From: Liolophura sinensis
Taxonomy: Eukaryota; Mollusca; Polyplacophora; Chitonida; Chitonidae
DNA: 64,000 nt
Direction of reading: 5' to 3'
NCBI RefSeq assembly: GCF_032854445.1
Contig: NC_088296.1
Coordinates: 808,001 to 872,000 of the forward strand
Shown: positions 48,605 to 58,877 of the stretch, piece by piece
Numbering within the stretch: the first letter of the stretch is position 1
Layout: every line of letters begins with the position of its first letter
Position numbers and translations under genes: made by a program
The notes under the pieces: model-generated
What the model was told of the DNA's origin: nothing
The model's input: the letters and a program-made list of their open reading frames with translations, nothing else
Databases searched by the model: none

Positions 48605-49827
48605 TTATGACCGAAACCCACGAGAATCTAGCCAATCGGTGATGAGGTCAAAGTTCTTATTCATCCAGTCAATGTTTGACTTGGTCTTTTCCACGGCCTG
48701 TTGAAACGCACGTGCCCCGGAACCTTGGTTTGGATGGTCGGCCATGAATTTCTCCAACTGCAAAGATAGTTGACGTATATACATGAAGCTGCCATTGGTT
48801 TTTAAAAGAAAATATGGAGTGAGTGAGTGAGTTCTTGGTGTTTAACGTCGTACTTAAACAGTCATATGACGACGAAAGAAAAGATGGAGGTTGTCTCCCC
48901 GTATTACTTATACCTCTCTTAAACTGGAGGTAAAATCTGTCTACTTTTGCAACATTTAACCATGTGTCACAATTTGTGAATATTTGTCTGAAAAACTGGA
49001 CAATGTCGGATCTGAGACTATACCGAAAGAAGCTAATAACGCACTGAGGACTAGTCATGCCAAACTGGACGATAAATTGACATTTATTACGGTTGTAAGG
49101 CTATTTACATGTAGAACCCAGGATTTTGAATTTTTACTGTCGAATATTCACGCGTCAATGGCTCGAAACTGCGATCATGAGCTATCTTATAGTCTCGTTT
49201 ATAGGAGAGCTCGCGAGAATGCGATTGGCCTGGATTGAAAGCGCCACTCGTGAGCCCCGTGGTTAGAAGTGACGCGCCATTCCCAGTGTGACAGGAATCA
49301 ATGCAGTATTAGAACTTTCGATTTTCACCATTTTTGGTGGACAGGTGCATGCTTGGTATCAAAATGATGGAAACTGTCTAAACTTTGGACATGCAGGGGT
49401 TTCATTGATGAAAGTTTGAAATTGTTGGCGAGAGGACGCAAGAATACAGAGGGTGATGTAGTTGCGAGTGTCGCTCCCTTGGCGCTGCGAGGCACCCCTC
49501 CCAGCTGGCGGCATAGAAAGGTCCAGATTTTGACGGTCAACCGATGTGAAGATCTTTATGGCTGCTTTCCCACAGTGTGGGTAAGGTAAGCACCAAAGGT
49601 TATTTGCCGCGGAATGTTTGGGACTGAGTTACAGAACTAAGCGGTAAGATTGTCGCTTAGATCTGAGGCCTGATAGGCCCCACTCTCTAACATTTTATTA
49701 CAGTGAAGAAACGTATACGGTACAATAGAGAGAAAATTGTCGAATCTTTTCTAACTCCTCCGCCGTGTTGAAAGATTGCGTGACGGCCCCAATCAGGCGA
49801 GAGAAACTGAAAGAGCCTCCTCCGTAG
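48605..49827 (-). CDS. M1-family aminopeptidase (APN-like), last two exons
   Basis: Minus-strand exons 49719-49827 and 48605-48757. The first reads YGGGSFSFSRLIGAVTQSFN then TAEELEK; the last reads LEKFMADHPNQGSGARAF, QQAVEKTKSNIDWMNK, then FDLITDWLDSRGF and a TAA stop. This matches the C-terminal helical (ERAP1_C) domain of aminopeptidase N: ordered YGGGSF, a T-rich helix, and the N-I-x-W motif near the end. These membrane enzymes remove N-terminal residues from peptides; the catalytic HEXXH exon is not in view. The donor at 49718 adds eight residues (IRQFSLYC and so on) not usual for the family, so that exon end is uncertain. I found no upstream exons between 49830 and 56000; the gene may be truncated or its other exons may lie beyond the large repeats. 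Confidence 0.72.
48818..48880 (-). mobile_element. SINE A tail fragment in aminopeptidase intron
   Basis: GAGTGAGTGAGTTCTTGGTG, TTTAACGTCGTACTTAAACA and GTCATATGACGACGAAAG, matching the SINE A tail in minus orientation. Confidence 0.75.
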
Positions 49828-50043
49828 CTGTGGAATGAAATAAAAATATTCATGAGCTGTTTGGCCTAGTCATTATTGCCCTGGAACGTCGATGACATAC
49901 AAGTGACGCCTAGATTCATACTATTTCCTGTGAAATATGGCTAGCTATCGTCTATAAACAGACGTCATAATAGTAAGTCTTGAAAATGGATGAAGTACTG
50001 GATGTGTTATGTTTGTGGATACTGCTGCCATTATACCATATAT

Positions 50044-50290
50044 GTATGCTTAGCGTTCAACCTTGTAGGCATGCCTAACAATTTTTCTAGCATGTGACGA
50101 CGAGGCGCCATTAGGTGTGTGTACATGTATTGTATCTTCTTGTGGAAAGGAGAGCCCATGTGCTGACACCACGGCAGTAACATGCCGAGGAGACCAGACA
50201 ACACCCCACCCAATCACATTATACTGACACCGGGTCAACCTTGTTTCCTTGTTCTATAACCTCTCATTGCTGAGCGCCAAGCGACTGCCA
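50044..50290 (-). mobile_element. SINE A-related body fragment (diverged subfamily)
   Basis: CATGTGACGACGAGGCGCCA, CATTATACTGACACCGGGTC and TTGCTGAGCGCCAAGCGACT parallel the SINE A body in minus orientation with large differences. The head is missing. Confidence 0.6.
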
Positions 50291-50349
50291 TTATCACACA
50301 ATGACTAATACCTACACTCGAACGCATGCGCCTACCACGTACATATCAC

Positions 50350-50700
50350 CGGCCCGGATAGCACAGTTGGTAGAGCGTCCGCTTCTGGACCGGTAGATCC
50401 TTGATCGAGTCACACCTAAGACTTTAAAAGAGGAAGTTGTAACTTTCTCGCTTGGCGTTCAGCATGAAGGGGATAGTGTAACGACTGGTTGACACGTATC
50501 AGTATAATGGCTCGGGCGGGGCGGCTTGCTTGCCTTCGGTAAGTCGTCTCAGTGAAGCAGCATTAGATAAAAGAGCGGTGGAAATCCGTCTTGCTACAAG
50601 GAGGCACATTACACGTACATGCACCCTAAGGATTCCTTCGTCGCCATATGACTGAAAAATTGTTGAGTACGACGTTAAACCCCAAGCACTCACTCACTCA
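50350..50700 (+). mobile_element. SINE A copy, plus orientation, full length
   Basis: A-box TAGCACAGTTGG at 50359-50370 and B-box GATCGAGTC at 50403-50411 (fits GWTCRANNC). The body includes AAAGAGGAAGTTGTAACTTT and GGGGCGGCTTGCTTGCCTTC; TTGTTGAGTACGACGTTAAA and a (CACT)n tail follow. It is the clearest forward copy in the window. Confidence 0.92.
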
Positions 50701-50929
50701 CTTCAAACAGCCGCTCACCCCATTATTATAATCCAACTAGAACCGCGTATTTCGATAGTATTCTTCACAACTGTATGTCCTATGTGAAGTCCCTTGCAGT
50801 TATTTATCCATATAATTTTGGGTAAAGGTTTAGGTACCGACACTTTCATCTTGAGGTTTGTTTTCAAATTTGGTCGTATTAGTGACCATGTTTTCCTTCC
50901 TCCTGTATCCTGTTAGATAATCTGACCCA

Positions 50930-51700
50930 ATTAACCTAAAAGAGATGACGTAAGCAGTTATTATGCCCTTCGGTTCTATACAGCCGGTCTCTGACAACAT
51001 CTTTATAGGGAGGCTGGGTCGACTACCATCCGACCTAATTAACCGATCGGAGTTAAAAACGTCGAATGACCTAAGCCGTTATTATACCCACGGGCTCTAT
51101 GCTCGTCTCAGCTGGTCTCTGACTACGTTTTCATAGTGTGACTTTAAATAAAGTTTACGACACATCAGTTCTTCTTTAATTAATTCAGGATTCGCACCGC
51201 CGGTGCTATGCTAATGACCTCTCAACAGCGGTCATATACTGCCATCACCTGCACGCATTAACTATTGAAGATGAAGGCCGTATATATATATTTTTATTTT
51301 TCAGAAATCCCGTTGGAATGGTGTATACAGATTTTATTCCCGGCAACGCTGTAGCGTAGGGGTGTATATGTCAACAGCTCTCGTATACTACGACTACCTC
51401 CACACGTTAAATATTGGAGATGTTGACCACATATTTTTCGGTTACGTTATCAGTTTATTTTTACTTTTGAAAATCCCGCTGGAACTGTCCATGCAGATTT
51501 TATTTTATTCTCCACAACGCTATGTCGTCTCGGTTATAAATAATGTTTACATCACACCCATTCTTTAATTAACGAATAATTCGAGTTCCAGCCGTAGGTA
51601 TAGATTCGACCGTCTGTTTCGAGTTAAGGCCGGATCAACAGCGCTCATACACCCACGCCTACCTCCAGGCGTTAAATGTTGGGGATGTTGACTTTATTAT
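50930..51700 (+). repeat. Diverged direct repeats
   Basis: About 50930-51020 repeats at 51030-51130 (the CAGCCGGTCTCTGACAACAT and CAGCTGGTCTCTGACTACGT words). About 51230-51350 repeats at 51390-51530 and loosely at 51640-51760 (AGATTTTATT and CCGCTGGAACTGTCC words). Old duplications with no coding signal. Confidence 0.45.
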
Positions 51701-52174
51701 GTCAACACTTTATTTTAATTTTATATTTGACCTACCACTGGGACAGACATCTATACTACTCACGGTAAGGAAGCGGGAAGTGATGTCAGGAAACACAAAA
51801 ACTGTCTTAACCTTTGTTTCTTATGATACTATCGACATATATTCTCTTTATTTAAAGCCTAGACCGGGAGTCAAAAACTGTCCTAAATTAACCTACGAAT
51901 TAAAAATAAAAAATACCCTAAGCTTATTTTCGATCCAACATTCTTAAATATATTCGTTGTCTGTGTTATGGTAAATTGGAATTTATAGATGCATAATAAA
52001 CTTCACGCTTTCACCCTGTTATTGTCTGTAATTCTTATATACATGGTATGTCTAGAGGAGTCCAACTAGTTTTAACGAAGTGCCGTACTGGACATTCTCG
52101 TTTGACACACAGTTTTATTCTTGATGGGAGCAGTGCTCCCGAGTTTCTTGATGTGATGCTCAATACGGAATCTT

Positions 52175-52227
52175 AGTCGACTGTGTAGACTTTCCTTATG
52201 TTCGGCAAAGATACTACACAGTCGACT
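52175..52227. other. Perfect 14-bp inverted repeat (hairpin)
   Basis: AGTCGACTGTGTAG at 52175-52188 and its exact reverse complement at 52214-52227, separated by 25 nt. The right arm is followed by a second CACAGTCG word. Confidence 0.6.
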
Positions 52228-52424
52228 CCACAGTCGCCTCGATATTCATTTGACAGCATTGCTTGCGATTGCTGTCTTTAAATATTTATGTAGGCTCTTG
52301 GCCTATATAACAAAATATAGTTTTGGGTTATAAACTAGTAAACAGATAAATCCTGCATACGTACGCTTTTCTCTGATATATTATAAAAACGTTATGGCTT
52401 TCGAGTTTTAGCTGAGATTTGGTT

Positions 52425-52585
52425 TCTTTTTAACTGCCTTTAAACATGCTCGTCTGTTTTGTTTTATACTTGGTGTTCTCATTCTATGGAAAACCATTCA
52501 GTTGCTGCTGTTTTACGCTTGCTCTTGCCACGATATGGCTGAAAAATTGCCAATATGGCGTTAAGCCATAATCATTTGTACATTC
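52425..52585 (+). mobile_element. Third SINE-like family, copy 2
   Basis: TTTTTAACTGCCTTTAAACA, GCTCGTCTGTTTTGTTTTAT, CTTGCCACGATATGGCTGAA, then AAATTGCCAATATGGCGTTA. It parallels 26150-26305. Confidence 0.5.
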
Positions 52586-52599
52586 TTTATCTGTTATAC

Positions 52600-53610
52600 G
52601 TACAGCGTGATTCTATCCAACAATCTTATTACTGAATGCTGATTAAGTAGTTCCGCACGAAGACACTGGTGGTGAGACTAAGTCTAAACAAACCTACATG
52701 CGATCTTCAGGCTTCAAGGGACCATCTTGTGTAGTGATGAAGGTAGTGATGTGAAGCGAGCGAAGAGAGCGGCACAGACGCTGTAAGGAGTATGCAAGTG
52801 CCCCTCCATGGATCCACCCCGGATTTTGAGAATTGCGTGCGTTTGTACACACCCATGAGCTTTTGTTAGTACAAGGCTTTCATATGTAGCTCAAACCTTT
52901 TGTGTACATTGCATCAGTACTTATAATTGGCTTAGTCTGAGCTGAGCCGAGTTTGAAGTACATGCATGACTCGTGCCTAGTTAAGGTCATCGGTATACGG
53001 CTATAACTGGGAATGTGTAAAGTTCAAGGGGAACCCCCTTGTTGACTCCTACGTGCGCGTATGCGATACCAGCACGTTAAGTACATAGCAGATAAAATCA
53101 GCACACAGGCAAGAATTGTGAAATACCAATAGTAAAGCTAGGTCAGGCATTCTTTTTGACATGTTTACCCTGGATCACAAGGGAAAGACCCGTCATATTT
53201 GTTGCCGGTTATGTGTGTCACACGTACGTTCTGTTTATTGTATTGTCTATCCCTAGATTCAGCGGTGTTTCAAGTTAACGTAGGTAGGCCTGTGTTAATG
53301 ACCCTTGTTGGCTATGGGGGCCCTAGGGGTCAATTACACCGCAAGACAGCGTCCTCAAATCTCTTCAGTTCTGCATGCCGTCAGAAATGAGAAAGATTGC
53401 CAGGCACCTTGTGAGGTGCGATTGTTTCTCCATCAGTTGTTACCACTGTCATATAAATAACATATTCTTGAGAACAGCATAGATACCAGTCTGATAACTA
53501 AATACATCCTAACACTCAGTGGGAAGAGCTTTGACATACCCCACTTTTACCTCAGTTCTTTAAAGATGCTTTGTTGGAAATTTTAGGCAATTTTAGTCAA
53601 CTCTGTGTCA
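52600..53610. other. No gene recognised
   Basis: Mixed unique sequence, possibly with a decayed SINE B remnant near 53420-53500 (CATATTCTTGAGAACAGCAT). No exon motif seen. Confidence 0.3.
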
Positions 53611-53612
53611 TT

Positions 53613-53712
53613 ATTTGATTTATTTATTTATGTGATTGGTGTTTTACGCCGTACTCAAGAATATTTCACTATTGCGACGGCGACCAGCAATATGGTGGGA
53701 GGAAACTCAAGA
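53613..53712 (-). mobile_element. SINE B fragment
   Basis: TTTGATTTATTTATTTATGT, GGTGTTTTACGCCGTACTCA, ATTGCGACGGCGACCAGCAA and GGTGGGAGGAAACTC. The head and most of the body are missing. Confidence 0.75.
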
Positions 53713-53719
53713 AAGAGCA

Positions 53720-55950
53720 ACGTTACAGGCATGATAAAGGGCATCTATTTTTCACGTGGACATTTGCAACTCTACAAACAATACACACTCATGTTCATGC
53801 CCTTTCGTTCGGTACATCACATATGCCTACAAGCAATATATACATATTCTTATCGTTTAGGTGTTTTAGTTACTTTTCAAATAACGGTGTTTTTTTTTGT
53901 TTTTTTTTTTCTTGCACATTAACATCAACCATTACGTTAAACAGTTATGCCTAACCTAACCTTTAACGATTAATTTTTAAATTAAGCAATATTTCCGAGT
54001 AGAATATACTGGCGTGAATTTCTTAGTGAAATTATAGCGTCTTATTTGTTATTGACAGGTAAGTTATAAACAAAGAAAAAATGTATCAATCGTGCTGTTC
54101 CATGACATGGTACTGCAAAGCTGACCTGTACGGTTGCTTATAAAGTGCAGCTTCACGAACCGAATTGCAAATCATCCAGAATGGAGTTAATATATAGAGT
54201 CCACATTCCCAAATGGATGTGTCGCCTGTGGTACACGCTCGAGCCATTTAGATAACACTGAAACCGAATTATGTGTAGGGTAACAGATGAATTACAGCAA
54301 GAATTTCCTTCCAGAAATTCCAGACCTAATACGCTGATTTTTAACATACAATCATCGAACCACAACAACAGCTGTAATCATGCTGTAAACATAAAATGCG
54401 CACCTCCATATAAATTCTACATGGGCTCCAATGGGGTATGAATTGCTTGTAAGCAGAATTTGATATGAGGACACGAATGAGGGTAATGGGTCCTTTGAAG
54501 CATGTCTTCATAATAAACAAATTTGCCTGGAATATCTCACTGCTGTATCTTCAGTTTAAAACTTCGTAAGATTCGCATGAGAAGTCTGTCTCAACAATGA
54601 CCTACATATTGATTTAAATATATATGAAGCTCTTCCAGTCCGGAGTCACGTGCCTACAAACGTCTGAATCTACATACATGAACTGATATCATCTGGCATC
54701 ATTTAGCGACATACACATGTGGCTACATTAATACGTTAAGGCTGTCGAGAGATATAAATCTAGAATTTTCAAACGGCAATAATGGTCAGCTGTGGAGATT
54801 TACCTTGGCCACGGAAGCCCCGTGATCTTAAGAAAGCCTTGATTTAGTGCAGAGCCAGATGAAGATGTGGTTTTATTGACAGGTTAGTTAATTTTTTCAC
54901 AGATATTGTTTACGTTTACCGTCACCTATCATCGGAAAGTCAGTGATATTTGAGTGTCAATAAATGTTGATATTTTCTTGACCACACTGGCGCATGAAGT
55001 TTTCAGGGCAGTGCTCGAGGAAGAGATGAGGCGATGTGCTACTTGAAAAGTTGTATGGTTTTGAACTTTCAAGGTAATGACCTGTTTCTCTTTTATAAAG
55101 AGAGAACAGTCGATAGAGGAGGTCATATAGGCTTCGTCGCAATTTTAACATATAGCCTTCTCCCGCACTTCGGAAGCAAAACAATTTATTTCTACAATGG
55201 CCATTACCTACCCACCAAGCCTAACGTTTGGCATGTCAAGCACCTGGATGGATTAGGTATGTATAGGTCTACTTGAGCACTGTACCGGCAAATTCAGAAC
55301 GGCTGAGGAAAAGTGGGGTTATTAATTGTCGATAAGTGTGTATTGAGTTTGCTGTCACTGCAGCTTTTATGTTATGAATCGCTTGACATTTACAGCCCTT
55401 GTGATTTTTAGTTTGGAGCATATCTGCTCCAACCAGTTTGTCAAACTGGGCTTATCCGATCTTCAGTCTCTAACCAAAAAAGAGCCGAAGTGGAGGTTTG
55501 GGCTTGAAAATCTCGCAAGACCGTTCTCTTCAATTAAGGGTCGCAACCCAGGTCAAACAGATAGGCCTGTTCCCCTATGGCCCCTCATACAAATATAGGA
55601 GATGTGAGTCCATTATATTTCTCCGAGACCACACGGCAGAGCTCTAGGTTGCCAAGAAGACTGAGTCCTATTCTTTTCGGCCTGGAGACCCCACGAGGGT
55701 AATGCTGATTGAATTCAATGGGCAACTATTGCAGCTATAGCCTACTGTCATTATGCTAGTTTGAGAAAATCAATCCGACATTTCTCAACTATATTTCCAA
55801 TGTATTCTGTTTAGAACTAAGCGTGATAACAAACATATATGATTTGAACCCATTTACTGAAGTAATTTTGTGGGAAACTGGTTGTTAGTTGAAATGTGAC
55901 ATTCACATATTGGCCTAAAGTTAATGGCGAGCTGCGGAAAGCATTCTTGA
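53720..55950. other. No gene recognised
   Basis: Only short open frames, for example 55034-55276 and 55374-55598, of mixed composition and unknown nature. Two TTGACAG followed by GTAAG or GTTAG words (54054 and 54880) look like splice donors but I see no coding next to them. Confidence 0.3.
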
Positions 55951-55956
55951 GATGTC

Positions 55957-56098
55957 ACAGAGTATAAATGTGTGCAAACATACTGAGGGATTTACCTCCC
56001 CTGCACAGATCACGTGCATTTCTCAGAACTAAGTATTTTCTGTTTCATTCTGCTCATTTTCACCAAGTTGTGCAGCCAGGTGGGATTTGTGTCGACAG
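55957..56098 (+). promoter_or_regulatory. TRIM leader exon, copy 3, with TATA-like box
   Basis: GAGTATAAATGTGTGCAAAC (TATA-like), CAGATCACGTGCATTTCTCA with the E-box CACGTG, then GGGATTTGTGTCGACAG and the donor GTAAGT. Conserved with the copies at 29575-29712 and, less so, at 57295-57444 and 27230-27315. Confidence 0.6.
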
Positions 56099-56687
56099 GT
56101 AAGTTCTGTAAGACGATTATATATAGCTTGGATGGAAATGATCACACTGGTTAAGGACTTGTCTTTACTTGATCGTATCACCGACTTGATGGGAATAAAT
56201 AAATAATTAATCACCAGACACAGCTTAATTGGTCTGGTCGTCCTCAAATCGACACAATACAAATAGGCCGTTTCCTTTCATAGACTTTAACATCAGCCAT
56301 GACAGCCTGTGTGTGAACCGCTAACTGTAGATATTTGAGCATAAAGAAAAACTACTGATTTTTGTTCAGGTTCATACTGTTTAACTGTGTCGGTCTTGTC
56401 ACTATACATACAGGCGATATTATGCAGTTATGCTGAACGTCGATTACTGGCAGGGACCTGCCGCCTATGGCACACAAAGTAAGAATATCTTGCCTATGTG
56501 GATTGCTGTTTGTTTACTTACAACGTTCGCCTGTCTGGTCCAAATATAAAAACTGTGATAGTAAAAAAATCCTTTTATAAGGATAAAAAACAAAAGATAG
56601 TAAAAAATCATGTTAAGGGTATAAACGTTCTCTTAATGCATGTACGTTCGTCTGTCTGTTATATGATAGCCTATATCGGTTGCTCAT

Positions 56688-56945
56688 AGGGATCTCCGTG
56701 GCCGAGGGTATTAGTACGCTAGCACGGAGCAATGACCAAGAAGATTACCACCCATGTGATCGCTGTGAGTTCAAGTCCAGCTCATGCTGGCTTCCTCTCA
56801 AGCGAAAGTGGGAAGGTCTTCCAGCATCATGCGGAGGGTCATGGGCTTCCCCCGGGCCCCAGTTTCCTCCCACTGCAATGCTGGCCGCCGTCGTATAAGT
56901 AAAGTATTCTTGAGTATCTTGAATATAAATAAACAAATAAATATT
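56688..56945 (+). mobile_element. SINE B, full-length reference copy
   Basis: The head has an A-box TGGCCGAGGG (56699-56708), as in tRNA-Ser or tRNA-Leu, and a B-box GTTCAAGTC (56769-56777). The body TCCTCCCACTGCAATGCTGG, GCCGTCGTATAAGTAAAGTA and TTCTTGAGTATCTTGAATAT follows, ending in an A-rich tail of AAATA type. Thus the family is tRNA-derived. Other copies in the window are mostly truncated at the head. Confidence 0.88.
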
Positions 56946-57029
56946 GTTAGAGGCAAATTGTTATGACCGTTGATCTGTGAGCCATCCGATCAGTTGTAGT
57001 TAAAACCGTACTCTGTGAATAACGGCCAT

Positions 57030-57110
57030 TGCGTAGGCCAACATTTTTATGATTATGTGCACATTGTTGAGTTCGGAGTAAAACACCAGTCAAATAAATA
57101 AATGAAGTTT
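57030..57110 (+). mobile_element. SINE B 3' fragment, decayed
   Basis: TTGTTGAGTTCGGAGTAAAA then CACCAGTCAAATAAATAAAT matches the end of SINE B. Confidence 0.5.
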
Positions 57111-57294
57111 ATTGCTCATAACATCAAAGCTAAGGAACCTGTGTATACCTAAATGATGCTAAAAAGTAAACAGAATCTTAAAATTATGTACGTATTTGCA
57201 CATATTATCTTCAGCCTTACTATAATGTCTATAGGTGATGTCTCCGTAAGGCTGTCTATTGTGCAGTGTTGAGAGAAAAGGGAACTGTTAACCA

Positions 57295-57444
57295 TTGTGA
57301 GGATGTAGAGTGTAAATGTGTAAAAGCATATTGAGGGATTTATCTCCCCTGCTTAGATGACCTATTTCTCAGAACTAAGTATCTTGTATTTCAGTCTGCG
57401 CAGATTTGTCAAGTAGCGAAGTACAGTGGGAATTGTTTCGACAG
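57295..57444 (+). promoter_or_regulatory. TRIM leader exon, copy 4 (serves TRIM B)
   Basis: GTAGAGTGTAAATGTGTAAA, GAGGGATTTATCTCCCCTGC, TTTCTCAGAACTAAGTATCT and AATTGTTTCGACAG then GTAAGT. The E-box of copies 2 and 3 is lost here. Its donor could join to the acceptor at 58857-58858, 20 nt before the TRIM B start codon. Confidence 0.55.
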
Positions 57445-58877
57445 GTAAGTACTGTAAGATGAGGTAGGTCTATGTTTATGTCGGAATGTTTCTATCAGGT
57501 GAGGTAGTTGTCTTTACTCGATCATTTGACCGACTCTCAGACGGTATTTAAGTGGTCTGCTCGTCCACAAATGGACACGAAGTGGACGTACGACTGAGGG
57601 GTGTGTCTGCATGGACTCTACTCTCAGCCTGTGTGAAGCTCTGACACTGTCTATAAACAGTTGTAATGTTTTCTTCTCAAGAAAAACGACTGATTGAATT
57701 GGGGTCAAGTTCATACTGTCTAATTATATCGATCTTCTCACTATATATACAGGGAGATAGTACGTTATTAATGTACTTTTCTGAAGCTTTGACCTTGAAA
57801 AGCATTATGTAGGGTTTTGTTGAAGATCGTTTGTGTAACTTGAGACAGCTGATTCTGTCAGGACAGCCGTATGCTGCACGTAGGCCTTCTTATACATTAG
57901 CTCGAGCTGTTTGTTTGAAGACAGAACTAACGCTGGCCTACTTCTTCGGTCTACCTGAGGTTACATATCTCCCAATCCAGGCTATTTGGTTGTCTTTAAA
58001 CTGTCCCCGACATAACACTGTATCTAATCGGACGTACTTCACACGTTGGAGCGAAGTCAAAATTTACGGTTTAAACATTTTAAACCAGTGTTGATCGCAG
58101 GGTATAGCAGCTCTATTGTAGTCTGTACTTCTGTGGTTCCTGACAATAACATAATAAAACACTGGGAGCTGGAAGACTAAATTTGACCTTAATTAATAAC
58201 CGTTTTAAACCAAGTAAGAACTGTTCATGTTATTCGTCACTATTAGTAATGTGGTATTTAATATATCTATTATATATTATATAAACTTCTGCAGATAGAG
58301 ATATTCCAGAGGTTTGACCCAATTATCACACAGTATATAGGGTCATGTTACCTTCATAACCACTGTAGTCAACAGGCTTGGCCAAATTGTCATATTTAGT
58401 GCCGACATTGCTGCTGAAGGCGTTTTCGTACTGGTTGTTTATAAACCTACTTTTAAATCGCGACAATCTCGTTTTTTCACACAAATCTGCTAATTATGGG
58501 CGGGAGCTATATATCTATCGAACATCACTATCAAACACCTCTGCCCAAATTGGCATGACCAGACCTTTGTCAAAAAAGTCTGTCGCACACAATAAAAGGA
58601 AGAATCGCCAAATTTCTAACTGAGCAGAATGGATTTCTTCTCAGGAAAGCGAGGTTTGCATACTCTCCTCATACCTGTATTGATACTTTAATGCTTCTTA
58701 AACGAGAATTGGAGAATAGCAACAAAAGTACTGTAGCCAATATGTTGTTGGAAAACGAAAAGAGATGGAGGCTGTGTGCTGCCTTGAACGTTAATATTTT
58801 TGTAAATAGGAACACCCTCACAGGTGCTAGTCTGAGTGATTTGCCGTTCTCATTTCAGGAAAAAAAACGAGATCATA

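Noticed and set aside
50352-50425. A genuine tRNA gene
   Set aside because: A- and B-boxes are present, but the stretch does not close as a full cloverleaf and is joined to a SINE body and tail.
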